64,000 nt of DNA, from contig CAJTTI010000005.1 of NCBI GenBank assembly GCA_910579225.1, forward strand, positions 62,001 to 126,000, given 5' to 3'. The DNA is from an uncultured Lachnospiraceae bacterium. GTDB taxonomy: Bacteria; Bacillota; Clostridia; Lachnospirales; Lachnospiraceae. Shown here piece after piece: positions 33,772 to 42,707 of this stretch. The notes under the pieces were generated by a model. The model saw nothing but the letters and a program-made list of their open reading frames with translations, searched no databases and was not told the DNA's origin. The position numbers and the translations under genes are program-made. Positions within the stretch are counted from its first letter, which is position 1. Each line of letters opens with the position of its first letter.

Positions 33772-34422
33772 TCATTTCGTCCCTTCTTTCAGCATCTCAA
33801 TATATACTTCCCAGCCCACATAGCGCCCTCCCATACTCTCCAGGTGCTCCGTATAGAACTGACAATCAATAAAGGAAAATTCCTTATCCCGAAGTACACC
33901 CGACAATCCGATCAACGCGGTCTTGGAGCCGTTTTTCTTATCGGAAAACATGCTCTCTCCGAAAAAACATCTGCCGATGACCGCCCCATAGAGCCCGCCT
34001 GCTAGCTCCCCGTCTTCATAGGCTTCCACACTGACCGCAAATCCTTCTTTATGAAGGGCAAGATATGCCTCTTCCATGTCGTCTCCAATCCAGGTACCCT
34101 CGCTTTTCTCCCTCTTCATTCTGCACCGATGCATAGTATCATGAAAATCCCTGTTCAGGCGAATCTCTATCTTGTGTCTTTTGATATATTTTTTCATGGA
34201 ACGAGACACATGAATCTCAGTCGGAAAGATCAGAAAACGCTCTCTTGGGCACCACCACATAATCTCTTCTCCCGGATTGTACCAGGGAAAAATTCCGTTA
34301 CAGTATGCCAGCAGAAGACGCTCCACACTTAAATCGCCTCCCACTGCCAGAAGCCCGTCTTTCTCTGCAAGCTTCGGATTGGGAAAGCTTATCTCATCTT
34401 TTCTTAGTCTATATACTGGCAT
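33772..34422 (-). CDS. aat: Leucyl/phenylalanyl-tRNA--protein transferase
   Basis: A 216-residue enzyme that adds Leu or Phe from tRNA to proteins with N-terminal Arg or Lys, marking them for ClpS/ClpAP-type degradation. LLAVGGDLSVERLLLAYCNG, GIFPWYNPGEEIMWWCPRER, GTWIGDDMEEAYLALHKEG and GGLYGAVIGRCFFGESMFS are near-canonical family blocks. Length is slightly short of the E. coli protein. The gene is typical of proteobacteria and patchy in Clostridia. GAAGGCGATGAA precedes the ATG. No clpS or clpA is in the window. Confidence 0.93.
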   Translation of the reverse strand: MPVYRLRKDEISFPNPKLAEKDGLLAVGGDLSVERLLLAYCNGIFPWYNPGEEIMWWCPRERFLIFPTEIHVSRSMKKYIKRHKIEIRLNRDFHDTMHRCRMKREKSEGTWIGDDMEEAYLALHKEGFAVSVEAYEDGELAGGLYGAVIGRCFFGESMFSDKKNGSKTALIGLSGVLRDKEFSFIDCQFYTEHLESMGGRYVGWEVYIEMLKEGTK

Positions 34423-34538
34423 TTCATCGCCTTCTTTCTATAAATAAGCCACTATATTTCCCATTTGCTATACTTTTCATTCTAACATACCGCACAAAGT
34501 TTTTCCATCTTTTTCTCAAAATATATGTCAATAACAAC

Positions 34539-34568
34539 AAAAAACTCCGGATTTTCTCCGAAGTTTTT
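34539..34568 (-). terminator. Terminator of the DUF4153 membrane-protein gene
   Basis: On the minus strand AAAAACTTCGGA pairs with TCCGGAGTTTTT (one G-U pair), ending in a T run. It lies a few bases after the stop of the membrane protein. Confidence 0.75.
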
Positions 34569-34574
34569 CAAGTT

Positions 34575-35909
34575 TTATACAATCAGCCCTCTCGCCCGGG
34601 CCCATACATTATACAGTTCTGTCCAATGTTCAACGGGAAGAATACAAAGCAGACAGAACATCACTGCTCCCGCCATCACGCAGAACCGCACCATAGGAAA
34701 TTCCTTTTTCTGATGTACAAGGATGCATACAAATACCAATCCCATCCACAGCATAAATACAAGCGGCAGAATGCGAAGTACCGTCAAACCATAAACACTG
34801 ATGTACATCCCCATCTTGCTGACTGCCGTCGCAAGCAGCAGAAACGTCAACACGGACAGACATCCGGTCAGAAATCCCAGACCCTTATGTTCCCGTCCGT
34901 CCGATCTGGAAAACGTACCAGCACATGCCACAAAGAGCAGATTCCAGGCCCCGATCTGACATAGTTCAAAGAACCCTCTCCTGGCATATTCCGCATAGGT
35001 AAAAGTCTCAGGAATCACTCCCGCAAATGCAGAAAACAGGTAGTTTCCCTGCAATCCTATGAACAGACAATAAACCAGACAAATAATCACAAGCGCTGTG
35101 CAGACTGCTGTATCCGGCACTTTTCTGACAGACTTCCGCTTCTCTGCAAGTGTCTCTTCCCGAAAATGACCGGTATTCTCTCCATGAATTCCTCCAAATA
35201 CAAGGCCGAACAGATAAAAACCTGTGGGAACCGCAAAACATATCCGCAGGAAGGTGACCAGAAGATGATCTGTCATATATTCTGTCAAACCGCTCATCAG
35301 ATGTTGAAAACCTGCATCTGCGCGGACAAGAAGCGGCAGGATAATCAAAAGAGCCGGCAGAACAATCACAATGCCAAGAAGGATCGCACCGGCCTTTCCC
35401 ATCTTTTTCTGATCCCCTTCCTGCATGGTACAGCTCCAAAGTACCCGCACCTGACAGCCGAAATTGCTGAATGGTACAACGATCATGGCATTGCATCCGT
35501 CAAAAAGGACCCAGTCGGAAGTACGTCCACTTCCAATCAGTCTCCCGGATGCAGACAGCGTCCAGTACGCAGCCACTGCTATCAGCGTCCACACCTGCAG
35601 AACATACAGTACACTCCAAAACGCATAGGGAAGCCCCATCGCCAGCATCACCGCCAGCCAGAACCAGCTTTCCCTGGCCGGGCGTATCTTCTTCCCCCAC
35701 AGATACGCCAGAACCACCACTGCATAACATATGGTAAATACTGCAAGATTTCGTTCAAAATTCCAGCTGGAACAGATATGAATAAATCCATATCCCACCA
35801 GCAGATACACCACTGCAAACATCCGGTCTGCCGGCCCGCATTCCGGAAAATGGGGCGTATTGGCTGCGGGCAGGCAATTCCGGCCGCCCTCCTGGTTTCT
35901 CTCGTCCAT
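34575..35909 (-). CDS. DUF4153/DUF4173-type polytopic membrane protein
   Basis: A 444-residue integral membrane protein with about twelve hydrophobic segments. It resembles the DUF4153/DUF4173 family (NFERNLAVFTICYAVVVLAY, AYWTLSASGRL, FCAVPTGFYLFGLVFGG). A short Cys/Pro-rich cytoplasmic N-terminus precedes the first segment. No catalytic motif is visible and the role is unknown. The start at 35909 is preferred because GGAGG is ten bases upstream; ATG 35918 is too close to that site. It follows the XRE-like regulator by 17 bases. Confidence 0.72.
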   Translation of the reverse strand: MDERNQEGGRNCLPAANTPHFPECGPADRMFAVVYLLVGYGFIHICSSWNFERNLAVFTICYAVVVLAYLWGKKIRPARESWFWLAVMLAMGLPYAFWSVLYVLQVWTLIAVAAYWTLSASGRLIGSGRTSDWVLFDGCNAMIVVPFSNFGCQVRVLWSCTMQEGDQKKMGKAGAILLGIVIVLPALLIILPLLVRADAGFQHLMSGLTEYMTDHLLVTFLRICFAVPTGFYLFGLVFGGIHGENTGHFREETLAEKRKSVRKVPDTAVCTALVIICLVYCLFIGLQGNYLFSAFAGVIPETFTYAEYARRGFFELCQIGAWNLLFVACAGTFSRSDGREHKGLGFLTGCLSVLTFLLLATAVSKMGMYISVYGLTVLRILPLVFMLWMGLVFVCILVHQKKEFPMVRFCVMAGAVMFCLLCILPVEHWTELYNVWARARGLIV

Positions 35910-35926
35910 AAAGCTCATTCCTCCTG

Positions 35927-36157
35927 TTATACCTCTGACTTAAAATGTTCATCCGATTCCACATATTCCAACAGGTCTCCCGGCTGACAGTCAAGGGCCC
36001 GGCAGATACTGTCCAGAGTACTCAGCTTAATCGCTTTTGCCTTGCCGTTCTTCAATATGGAGATATTGGCCATGGTAATACCAACCTGTTCTGATAACTC
36101 CGTAACACTCATCTTCCGCTTTGCCAGCATCACATCAATACGAATCATGATCGCCAT
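35927..36157 (-). CDS. Cro/CI-type helix-turn-helix regulator (YozG-like)
   Basis: A 76-residue protein that is essentially one HTH domain. MIRIDVMLAKRKMSVTELSE and VGITMANISILKNGKAKAIK are helices one to three, and LDSICRALDCQPGDLLEYV the helix that closes the fold. These mini-regulators are commonly paired with DUF2975 membrane proteins, as here. GGGGGATATTTGA precedes the ATG, 13 bases after the DUF2975 stop. Confidence 0.88.
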   Translation of the reverse strand: MAIMIRIDVMLAKRKMSVTELSEQVGITMANISILKNGKAKAIKLSTLDSICRALDCQPGDLLEYVESDEHFKSEV

Positions 36158-36170
36158 TCAAATATCCCCC

Positions 36171-36654
36171 TTATATGGTCAGTTCCTGCTCTTCTTGTAT
36201 CTCGCTGGCCCTCTGTACCAGATGGGACAACGCTGCACAGATCACCGTCAGTGTCACAGAGATAAAGACTGCCAGAAGTACCGGAAAGATCAGCCATGCA
36301 GCTTTCACATACCATCCCGCCAGAAAGAACCACACCAGAAATCCGGTATAGAGCACCGCGTCCGTCAGCATATACTGACTCATCCGCTTAAGCCTTATTG
36401 CATTTTCCATGGAAAAGGACTGATCTTTGTGAATACTATCACAAATTCCCCAGAACCGAATCAGACACAGGAATGCAGGAACCCCGCTCAGTCTGATCAG
36501 CCAGCAAGTTGCTCTGTAACCGCTTTGTCCGGCTGCCTCTGTCAAAGGCTCCTTCAGTACTAGGGGTAGAAACCAGAATATAAAAGCCAACAGCAAAACT
36601 CCCCCCCCCAACTGTGATCACCTTTAGATAACCCGACATCTCTGTCTGCTTCAT
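36171..36654 (-). pseudogene. DUF2975 membrane protein gene, frameshifted at a nine-G tract
   Basis: Reading from ATG 36654 (GGAGGGAATAAAT before it) gives MKQTEMSGYLKVITVGGG, the typical DUF2975 start. The frame is then lost at a run of nine G (36609-36601). The remaining ~145 residues (VLLLAFIFWFLPLVL to EIQEEQELTI), with four membrane segments, lie in the -1 frame to the stop at 36171. Eight G would restore one ~160-residue protein. It could be a phase-variable contingency tract, a recent mutation or a sequencing error. An internal start giving the long fragment alone has no good ribosome site. It is paired with the YozG-like regulator. Confidence 0.75.
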
Positions 36655-36751
36655 ATTTATTCCCTCCATCTTCCCTGATCTTTTTGTATCATACCTCCAT
36701 ATCTTCTATTTGTCAATATATTTTTATTGAATTACAATAAATTTTTATTGT

Positions 36752-38617
36752 CTATTCACATGCACATTCTGCATGTTCTGTCAGGTTCAGCACCAGCACA
36801 GCGGGAAGGCACATGACAATGGAATACATATACCGGAAATACCAACCATAAGTCGGTCCGGCCATACAAACCAGAAAAACCACAAACAAAGGCAGCAGAA
36901 GCATAAGACCATTTTTGTCTCTTTTCCGGATTCCATAGAAAATCAGCAGAAACAGAATCCAGATATACGTCGCAGAGAGATTACATATGGACAGTACCGG
37001 AAGTGTAAAGAGCATTTCCCGGAGATATTCCATCCCTTCCCTTGCTCCCGCAAACCGTTCCGGGTGACAGAGCTGCAGATTCAGTTCTTTATTGTGTTCG
37101 TTGCATTCCTGCATATACTCCTGGCTGGTTCCATAATCCTGGATCAGAGTGGTATATCCGTCCGGATAAAAATATCCATACAGGTTGTTCATCGTTGCCT
37201 GTATATAGATTCCCGGGTGTTTAAAGAACATCTGCAGCCAGACTTTCAGATACGCCCCAATCTCTTTTCCCGTCGCTTCCTTATTAAAAGTAGACTTCAC
37301 CGGATCCGACAGATTTGGATTATACAATTCCCCCAGGTTCTCATAATCCAGTACCCCTGCAATCGCTTCTGCCTCCGCCTTTGTCACATCTTCTCCCGCT
37401 TCTTTTACATATCTGGCTGTCTGCTGAAACGGAATGGAAAACATCTGCCTTGTGTTATTATTTGCCACATTACAGGCAGGAAGAATCCCTTTCTGATAAA
37501 TCACAGATAACAGGCATACTGATACAAACAGACAGAAAAATAGCCTCCGATGTTTTTTATATAAAATCCCGGCAGCCAGTGCGGTCGGGATGAGCACATA
37601 GATTCCGTCCTGGCGGAAGAAGAAGACCCCTGCTGCAGAAGCAATCAGTATACCAAGATACATTCTCTTCTTCTTTCCCTCCGGACATCTTCCAGTCAGA
37701 ATCCGATGCAGTTCAACGACAAAAATCATCATAAACAGCGCATACCATACATCTTTCACCAGTACAAACAGATAATTCTGCAGTCTTGGGTTCAACATAA
37801 AGAAAGCCAACACTGCTGCCAGCCACTGAACAGATACCCTGCACCGGCAGAGATACGCCACTGTCCACGCTACTGCTCCCATGGTAAACAACGCCTGGGT
37901 AAGAGAAAGCAGAAACAGGCCGGCATTGGCACTGGAAAAGCAATTTCCCAAAAGTGTGGAGCCCACCAGTAAAAGTGTATGAATAACCGGATGCTGATTC
38001 CTGAGCTGTGAAGTTCCGTAGACCAACGCACGATATCCGTTGTCCAGCTGTATCTTCGTATCGCAGGTAAAGATTCCCGGATAAGACAGCACCATGTAGG
38101 GGATCGACCAGATTAAAAGTGTCAGAAACGCAGTCCGAAAGGGATATGCTTCCAGACATTTCAGATACCATCCCAATATTCCCCTGCATTGTATCGTTTT
38201 CTTGTCTGCAATGATTACTTTGTCAGCTGCCGCAAATATACACAAAATCACTGCACGGAACAAACAATAATACCCGGCAAAAGCAATCAGGCATTTCAGT
38301 AGCTGCACATGACTACAAAACACCAGGTTCCAACTGTTGCTTTTGTAAAAAGAATATCCAAATACCATACAAAAAGAAAAGAAACAGGCCGGAAGTTCAT
38401 AACAGAGACTTTCCCATTTTTTCCTTCTTTTCAGTTCTGCCCCTGCCCGGTCGGAATACTGTAGCAGGCGCACAAACAGATACAACAGAACTCCATAAAT
38501 CAGATTCAGCCCCTGCAGAGACTGTAACAGCAGATCCAGCAGTTTTTCTCCTTCCTGCAGATCCATGTTAATGGTCAATGCCAGAATGATTAAAAAGGCT
38601 TTGCATATATGTCTCAT
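36752..38617 (-). CDS. Large polytopic membrane protein, DUF6020/GT-C-like
   Basis: A 621-residue membrane protein with about thirteen hydrophobic segments. An extracellular part near the middle (SYPGIFTCDTKIQLDNGYRA, RNQHPVIHTLLL) has the acidic and His residues after a membrane helix expected of GT-C glycosyltransferase-like proteins. A further polar region (EDVTKAEAEAIAGVLDYENL) lies before the last segments. I believe it belongs to DUF6020; a role in transferring lipid-linked sugars to the envelope is plausible but unproven. GAGGAGTGTACA precedes the ATG. It starts right after the aspS terminator. Confidence 0.7.
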   Translation of the reverse strand: MRHICKAFLIILALTINMDLQEGEKLLDLLLQSLQGLNLIYGVLLYLFVRLLQYSDRAGAELKRRKKWESLCYELPACFFSFCMVFGYSFYKSNSWNLVFCSHVQLLKCLIAFAGYYCLFRAVILCIFAAADKVIIADKKTIQCRGILGWYLKCLEAYPFRTAFLTLLIWSIPYMVLSYPGIFTCDTKIQLDNGYRALVYGTSQLRNQHPVIHTLLLVGSTLLGNCFSSANAGLFLLSLTQALFTMGAVAWTVAYLCRCRVSVQWLAAVLAFFMLNPRLQNYLFVLVKDVWYALFMMIFVVELHRILTGRCPEGKKKRMYLGILIASAAGVFFFRQDGIYVLIPTALAAGILYKKHRRLFFCLFVSVCLLSVIYQKGILPACNVANNNTRQMFSIPFQQTARYVKEAGEDVTKAEAEAIAGVLDYENLGELYNPNLSDPVKSTFNKEATGKEIGAYLKVWLQMFFKHPGIYIQATMNNLYGYFYPDGYTTLIQDYGTSQEYMQECNEHNKELNLQLCHPERFAGAREGMEYLREMLFTLPVLSICNLSATYIWILFLLIFYGIRKRDKNGLMLLLPLFVVFLVCMAGPTYGWYFRYMYSIVMCLPAVLVLNLTEHAECACE

Positions 38618-38644
38618 TGTACACTCCTCTTCGCCGCCGACAGC

Positions 38645-38675
38645 AATACCTCAGCCCGTTACAGGCTGAGGTATT
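38645..38675 (-). terminator. Terminator of the hisS-aspS operon
   Basis: AATACCTCAGCC and GGCTGAGGTATT form a perfect 12-bp stem with a 7-base loop, 12 bases after the aspS stop. Confidence 0.85.
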
Positions 38676-38687
38676 GGTCAGTCTTTG

Positions 38688-40481
38688 TTATTTTTGTTCT
38701 TTCTCCGTGATCCCGATCCCCAGCTCTTCAAGCTGCGTCTGATCCACCACATCCGGCGCATTCGTCATCAGATCGGATGCGTCTTTCACTTTCGGAAACG
38801 CAATGACTTCCCGGATGCTGTCTGCTCCCGTCATCAGCATCATCAGCCGGTCAAAGCCATAGGCCAGCCCCGCATGGGGCGGAACTCCATATCTGAAAGC
38901 ATCTAAAAGGAACCCAAAACGCTCCTGTGCCTGTTCTTTCGTAAAACCAAGCACCTCAAACATCTTCTCCTGCACATCTCCCTGGAAGATACGGACCGAA
39001 CCGCCTCCCAGCTCCGTTCCATTCAGTACAATATCATAGGCCTTGGCCCGGACTGCCCCCGGATCGCTGTCAAGTTTCGGAAGGTCTTCTTCCATGGGCA
39101 TAGTAAACGGATGATGCATGGCCACAAAACGTTCCTGCTCTTCAGACCATTCCAGAAGCGGAAACTCTGTCACCCACAGGAAGTGAAACTGATTTTTATC
39201 AATAAGCTCCAGATTCCGTGCAATCTCCAGACGGAGATTGCCCAGTACATCCCATACGATCTTATTTCGGTCTGCTGCAAATAAAAGCAGATCCCCTGGC
39301 TGAACGTCCATTGCTTCTGTAAGCGCTTTCATCTGCTCTTCCGTCATAAATTTTGCAAAAGAGGACTTTACTGTCCCATCCGGCTGAATCGCTGCATAAG
39401 CCAGCCCCTTGGCCCCATACCCTTTGGCAAATTCCACCAGGGCATCAATCTTCTTACGAGACATCTGTCCCTGCCCCTTTGCATTGATTCCGCGAACACT
39501 GCCGCCCTGCTCCAGGGCACCGGTGAACACTCCAAAACCGCAACCTTTTACCACTTCTGATACATCCGTCAGTTCCATACCGAATCGGGTATCCGGTTTA
39601 TCGGAACCATACCGGTCCATAGCCTCCTGCCAGGTCATCCGCGGAAGCGGCAGTTCGATCTTCAGACCGATGGCATCCTGAAATACTTTCTGAAGCAGCC
39701 GCTCGTTGACCGCAATCACATCATCTACATCCACGAAGGACATTTCCATATCAATCTGCGTGAATTCCGGCTGACGATCCGCCCTTAGGTCCTCATCCCG
39801 GAAGCATTTTGCGATCTGAAAATACCGGTCGTATCCCGAGCACATCAATAGTTGTTTAAACAACTGAGGCGACTGAGGAAGCGCATAGAATTTTCCCTGA
39901 TGGACCCGGCTGGGCACCAGATAATCTCTGGCTCCTTCCGGTGTACTCTTGATCAGAATCGGCGTCTCAATCTCCAGGAATCCTTCTTCCGCCAATACTG
40001 CCCGGACCTTTGTCGCCACCTGGCTTCGAAGCATCAGCTTACTCTGGATATCCGGTCGGCGAAGATCCAGGAACCGATATTTTAACCGCATCTCTTCCTT
40101 TGTTCTGGAATCTGCTTCAATGGGAAAGGGCGGCGTCTGTGCTTCCGACAGGATACGAACCTCTGTCACCCGAATCTCAATCTTTCCGGTGGCCAGATTC
40201 TCATTGACTGCACCCGATCTGGCTTCTACTTTTCCCACTGCCGCAATCACAAACTCACTTCTCAGTTTCTCTGCCTTCTCAAAATTCCCGGCGCCGCAGT
40301 CCGCCTCCTCAAAAATCAGCTGCAGAAGACCGGAACGGTCCCTTAAATCCACAAAGATAATACCGCCTTTATTCCTGCTCTTCTGCACCCAGCCCATAAC
40401 TGTAACGGTCTCGCCGATATTCCCGGTTCCAAGCTCCGTACATCTGTGGCTTCTGTGCAGTCCCTTCATTGATTCTGCCAT
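38688..40481 (-). CDS. aspS: Aspartyl-tRNA synthetase
   Basis: A 597-residue class II synthetase charging tRNA-Asp. The N-terminal OB fold holds TVMGWVQKSRNKGGIIFVDL. Motif 2 is CFRDEDLRADRQPEFTQIDM. The bacterial GAD insert lies between about residues 300 and 410. Motif 3 is GLAYGFDRLMMLMTGADSIR, followed by EVIAFPK. TQIDMEMSFVD is diagnostic for AspS. Length is standard for the bacterial form. It lies 47 bases downstream of hisS, a common pairing in Firmicutes. Confidence 0.97.
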   Translation of the reverse strand: MAESMKGLHRSHRCTELGTGNIGETVTVMGWVQKSRNKGGIIFVDLRDRSGLLQLIFEEADCGAGNFEKAEKLRSEFVIAAVGKVEARSGAVNENLATGKIEIRVTEVRILSEAQTPPFPIEADSRTKEEMRLKYRFLDLRRPDIQSKLMLRSQVATKVRAVLAEEGFLEIETPILIKSTPEGARDYLVPSRVHQGKFYALPQSPQLFKQLLMCSGYDRYFQIAKCFRDEDLRADRQPEFTQIDMEMSFVDVDDVIAVNERLLQKVFQDAIGLKIELPLPRMTWQEAMDRYGSDKPDTRFGMELTDVSEVVKGCGFGVFTGALEQGGSVRGINAKGQGQMSRKKIDALVEFAKGYGAKGLAYAAIQPDGTVKSSFAKFMTEEQMKALTEAMDVQPGDLLLFAADRNKIVWDVLGNLRLEIARNLELIDKNQFHFLWVTEFPLLEWSEEQERFVAMHHPFTMPMEEDLPKLDSDPGAVRAKAYDIVLNGTELGGGSVRIFQGDVQEKMFEVLGFTKEQAQERFGFLLDAFRYGVPPHAGLAYGFDRLMMLMTGADSIREVIAFPKVKDASDLMTNAPDVVDQTQLEELGIGITEKEQK

Positions 40482-40528
40482 GACTTTTCTTCCTCTTTTC
40501 CTCTATATATCATCCCAAAATACCGTTC

Positions 40529-41779
40529 CTATCGGTTGAAAAACTCCCGGAACTCTGTGTAGCCCTCTTTCATAAGCTGCTCTTTCTGGAACTTTTTATT
40601 CTTATTCATCAGTGTTACCAGTACCTGTGTTCCCTTTTCGCGTTCTGCTTTCGCTTCTTTCAATACCTCGCACAATTTCTCCTTCGGCATCTTCTTCTCA
40701 ACAAGATATGCCTTCTTGCCGGAGTTCCCCGGTATCTCGAACCCCTGTTCCATCAGAATCGTGATGATCCGTTCAAAACCGATGGAAAATCCGCAGGCTG
40801 GCACGTCCTTGCCGGTAAATTTTCCGATCATCCGGTCATAACGCCCGCCCCCGGCCACGGAACTGCCGAATTGCGGCATCTCAATTTCAAAAATTGTACC
40901 TGTATAATAGGACATTCCCCGCACCAGCGTCGGATCGAATGCCAGTTCGAATTGTCCTGCTTTTGTGGCTTCCACGCTGGCCTGAATCATACGAAGATTA
41001 TCAATCACATCCTCTTCCAGCGTTCCGGCAAGCTTCTCTTCCAGATAGCAGAGTCCGTCCCCTGACGACTCCATCTCTGTAAACATGGCAACGTACCGCT
41101 CCACCCTTTCCTGGTCAAATCCGGCCTCTGCCAGCTCTGCTTTTACGCCGTCCCATCCGATCTTGTCCATCTTGTCCAGAATGATGAACACCAGATCGAA
41201 CTGTTCCTCTGCAAATCCACTGTACAGGGCCATGGCTTTCAGAATCCGTCTCTCATTGATTCTGACTTTAAAATCCGAAAAATTCAGCTTCCCAAGCAGC
41301 GTGGTCGTGGCCAGGATCAACTCAATCTCCGCCAGACAGCCGGCCTCTCCCAGAATATCTATATCGCACTGAACAAACTGGCGGAACCGTCCTCTCTGAG
41401 GCTGGTCTGCCCTCCACACGCTTCCGATCTGCAGCGCCTTAAAAGGACTTGGCAGATCATTTGCATGATTGGAGTAGAATCTGGAAAGCGGTACGGTCAG
41501 ATCATACCGAAGGCCGCTGTCCGTCACATCGGACTCCGACTCCGCTCTCTGGAGATCCAGTTTCTCTCCCCTCTTCATGATTTTAAAAATCAGTTTTTCA
41601 TTATCTCCTCCCTGTTTGCTGCACAGATTCTCAATATGCTCCACGCAGGGGGTTTCAATGGGAGAAAACCCAAAGCTTTTATAAGTCTCCTTAATCAGTC
41701 CTGTCACATAATCCCGAACCTGCATCTCTGCAGGCAACATATCTTTCATGCCTTTTACTGGTTTCTTCTTCAATGCCAT
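40529..41779 (-). CDS. hisS: Histidyl-tRNA synthetase
   Basis: A 416-residue class II synthetase. It opens with KKPVKGMKDMLPAEMQVRDY. Motif 2 is QIGSVWRADQPQRGRFRQF with the following QCDIDILGEA. The histidine-specific patch is LVRGMSYYTGTIFEI, and motif 3 is AGGGRYDRMIG with ACGFSIGFERI. The C-terminal anticodon domain begins AYLVEKKMPKEKLCEVLKEA. It is driven by a perfect sigma-A promoter; no T-box leader was seen in the ~105-base leader. It is cotranscribed with aspS. Confidence 0.96.
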   Translation of the reverse strand: MALKKKPVKGMKDMLPAEMQVRDYVTGLIKETYKSFGFSPIETPCVEHIENLCSKQGGDNEKLIFKIMKRGEKLDLQRAESESDVTDSGLRYDLTVPLSRFYSNHANDLPSPFKALQIGSVWRADQPQRGRFRQFVQCDIDILGEAGCLAEIELILATTTLLGKLNFSDFKVRINERRILKAMALYSGFAEEQFDLVFIILDKMDKIGWDGVKAELAEAGFDQERVERYVAMFTEMESSGDGLCYLEEKLAGTLEEDVIDNLRMIQASVEATKAGQFELAFDPTLVRGMSYYTGTIFEIEMPQFGSSVAGGGRYDRMIGKFTGKDVPACGFSIGFERIITILMEQGFEIPGNSGKKAYLVEKKMPKEKLCEVLKEAKAEREKGTQVLVTLMNKNKKFQKEQLMKEGYTEFREFFNR

Positions 41780-41883
41780 CTTTCATGTTCCTCTCTGTCA
41801 TTCCTCATCTGCCGGCCTTTTGTCCGCAAAAGCTCCAAAACCAGCGCTGGCAGCCTGTTATTCCACACTCTGACATACTGAAC

Positions 41884-41912
41884 ATTATATTTTTCGCAAT
41901 ACACTTTGTCAA
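41884..41912 (-). promoter_or_regulatory. Sigma-A promoter of the hisS-aspS operon
   Basis: On the minus strand TTGACA (41912-41907) and TATAAT (41889-41884) are exactly 17 bp apart, with an A tract before the -10 box. Confidence 0.85.
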
Positions 41913-41986
41913 CCATTTTTAGAACAGAAAAAGAACTGTCTTTATGAATACAATTGTCATTTTACTTAAATGTTAAAATGTGTTGC

Positions 41987-42015
41987 TTGCAGCAACGGGC
42001 GGTTCTGTCTACAAT
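41987..42015 (+). promoter_or_regulatory. Probable promoter of the membrane-anchored XRE gene
   Basis: TTGCAG (41987-41992) and TACAAT (42010-42015) are spaced by 17 bp; the ATG follows about 35 bases later behind AAAGGAGG. A TTGCTTGCAGCAA palindrome overlaps the -35 box and may be an operator. Confidence 0.5.
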
Positions 42016-42049
42016 AATGGTAACAATCGAAAAAAGGAGGCCATCCCTA

Positions 42050-42556
42050 ATGCTCAACGAAAATATGAAAACAATTAGAAAATCAAAAGGACTTTCACAA
42101 CAAGAGCTTGCCGTCAAACTGAATGTGGTCCGGCAAACAGTTTCTAAATGGGAACAAGGATTGTCAGTTCCCGATTCTGATATGTTGATCTCCATATCGA
42201 AAGCACTTGAAACACCCGTGAGTACGTTACTTGGAGAACATGTCATTGAGTCGAAAGTTGACGACTTAAAGGCGATTTCTGCAAAACTGGAGGTAATAAA
42301 CCTGCAACTTGCACAGAGAAAAACCACAAGAAAAAGAATTCTGCACTGGTTTCTTATCTCATTATGCCTGGTCACAGCAGCAATTTTTGCAATCTTATTG
42401 GCATTAGAAAGTCCTTACCTGGGTTGGGACTATAGTAACCCTGAAACTGCCGTTCTCGGAGTGGCATTTCACTCATTTGAATGGCTGTTTGTCAGGCTGG
42501 TACCGGTTATCTTAATTAGTGCAGTTGTTGGGATCTTTCTGACACACAGGACCTGA
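42050..42556 (+). CDS. XRE-family regulator with C-terminal membrane segments
   Basis: A 168-residue protein. Residues 1-60 are a HTH_3 domain (IRKSKGLSQQELAVKLNVVR, QTVSKWEQGLSVPDSDMLIS). A linker containing EVINLQLAQRKTTRKR follows. Two hydrophobic segments (WFLISLCLVTAAIFAILLAL and LFVRLVPVILISAVVGIFL) end the protein, so it should be a membrane-tethered DNA-binding protein. Such proteins may sense the membrane or a small ligand; the target is unknown. AAAGGAGG fixes the start at 42050. It is divergent from hisS, and convergent with hemZ. Confidence 0.85.
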   Translation: MLNENMKTIRKSKGLSQQELAVKLNVVRQTVSKWEQGLSVPDSDMLISISKALETPVSTLLGEHVIESKVDDLKAISAKLEVINLQLAQRKTTRKRILHWFLISLCLVTAAIFAILLALESPYLGWDYSNPETAVLGVAFHSFEWLFVRLVPVILISAVVGIFLTHRT

Positions 42557-42654
42557 CACACAAGAAAGAGCCAGGATTACCAAAATAGAGAGCGCCTATG
42601 GCGCGCACAGACAAAATTACGGCTGTTTCTGTCGCCTGTATATGTCAAGGCTGC

Positions 42655-42707
42655 AAAAAGCATCTGCTTTAGGAATCCAATCAATCATCGCCTAAAAGAT
42701 GCTTTTT
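42655..42707 (-). terminator. Terminator overlapping the end of hemZ
   Basis: AAAAAGCATC and GATGCTTTTT with inner TTTAGG/CCTAAA pairing form a long stem. The stop codon of hemZ (42681) lies inside the loop. It probably ends both hemZ and the convergent XRE transcript. Confidence 0.75.

Noticed and set aside
41780..41883. T-box riboswitch before hisS
   Set aside because: The leader is only about 100 bases, with no specifier stem, no T-box core and no antiterminator.
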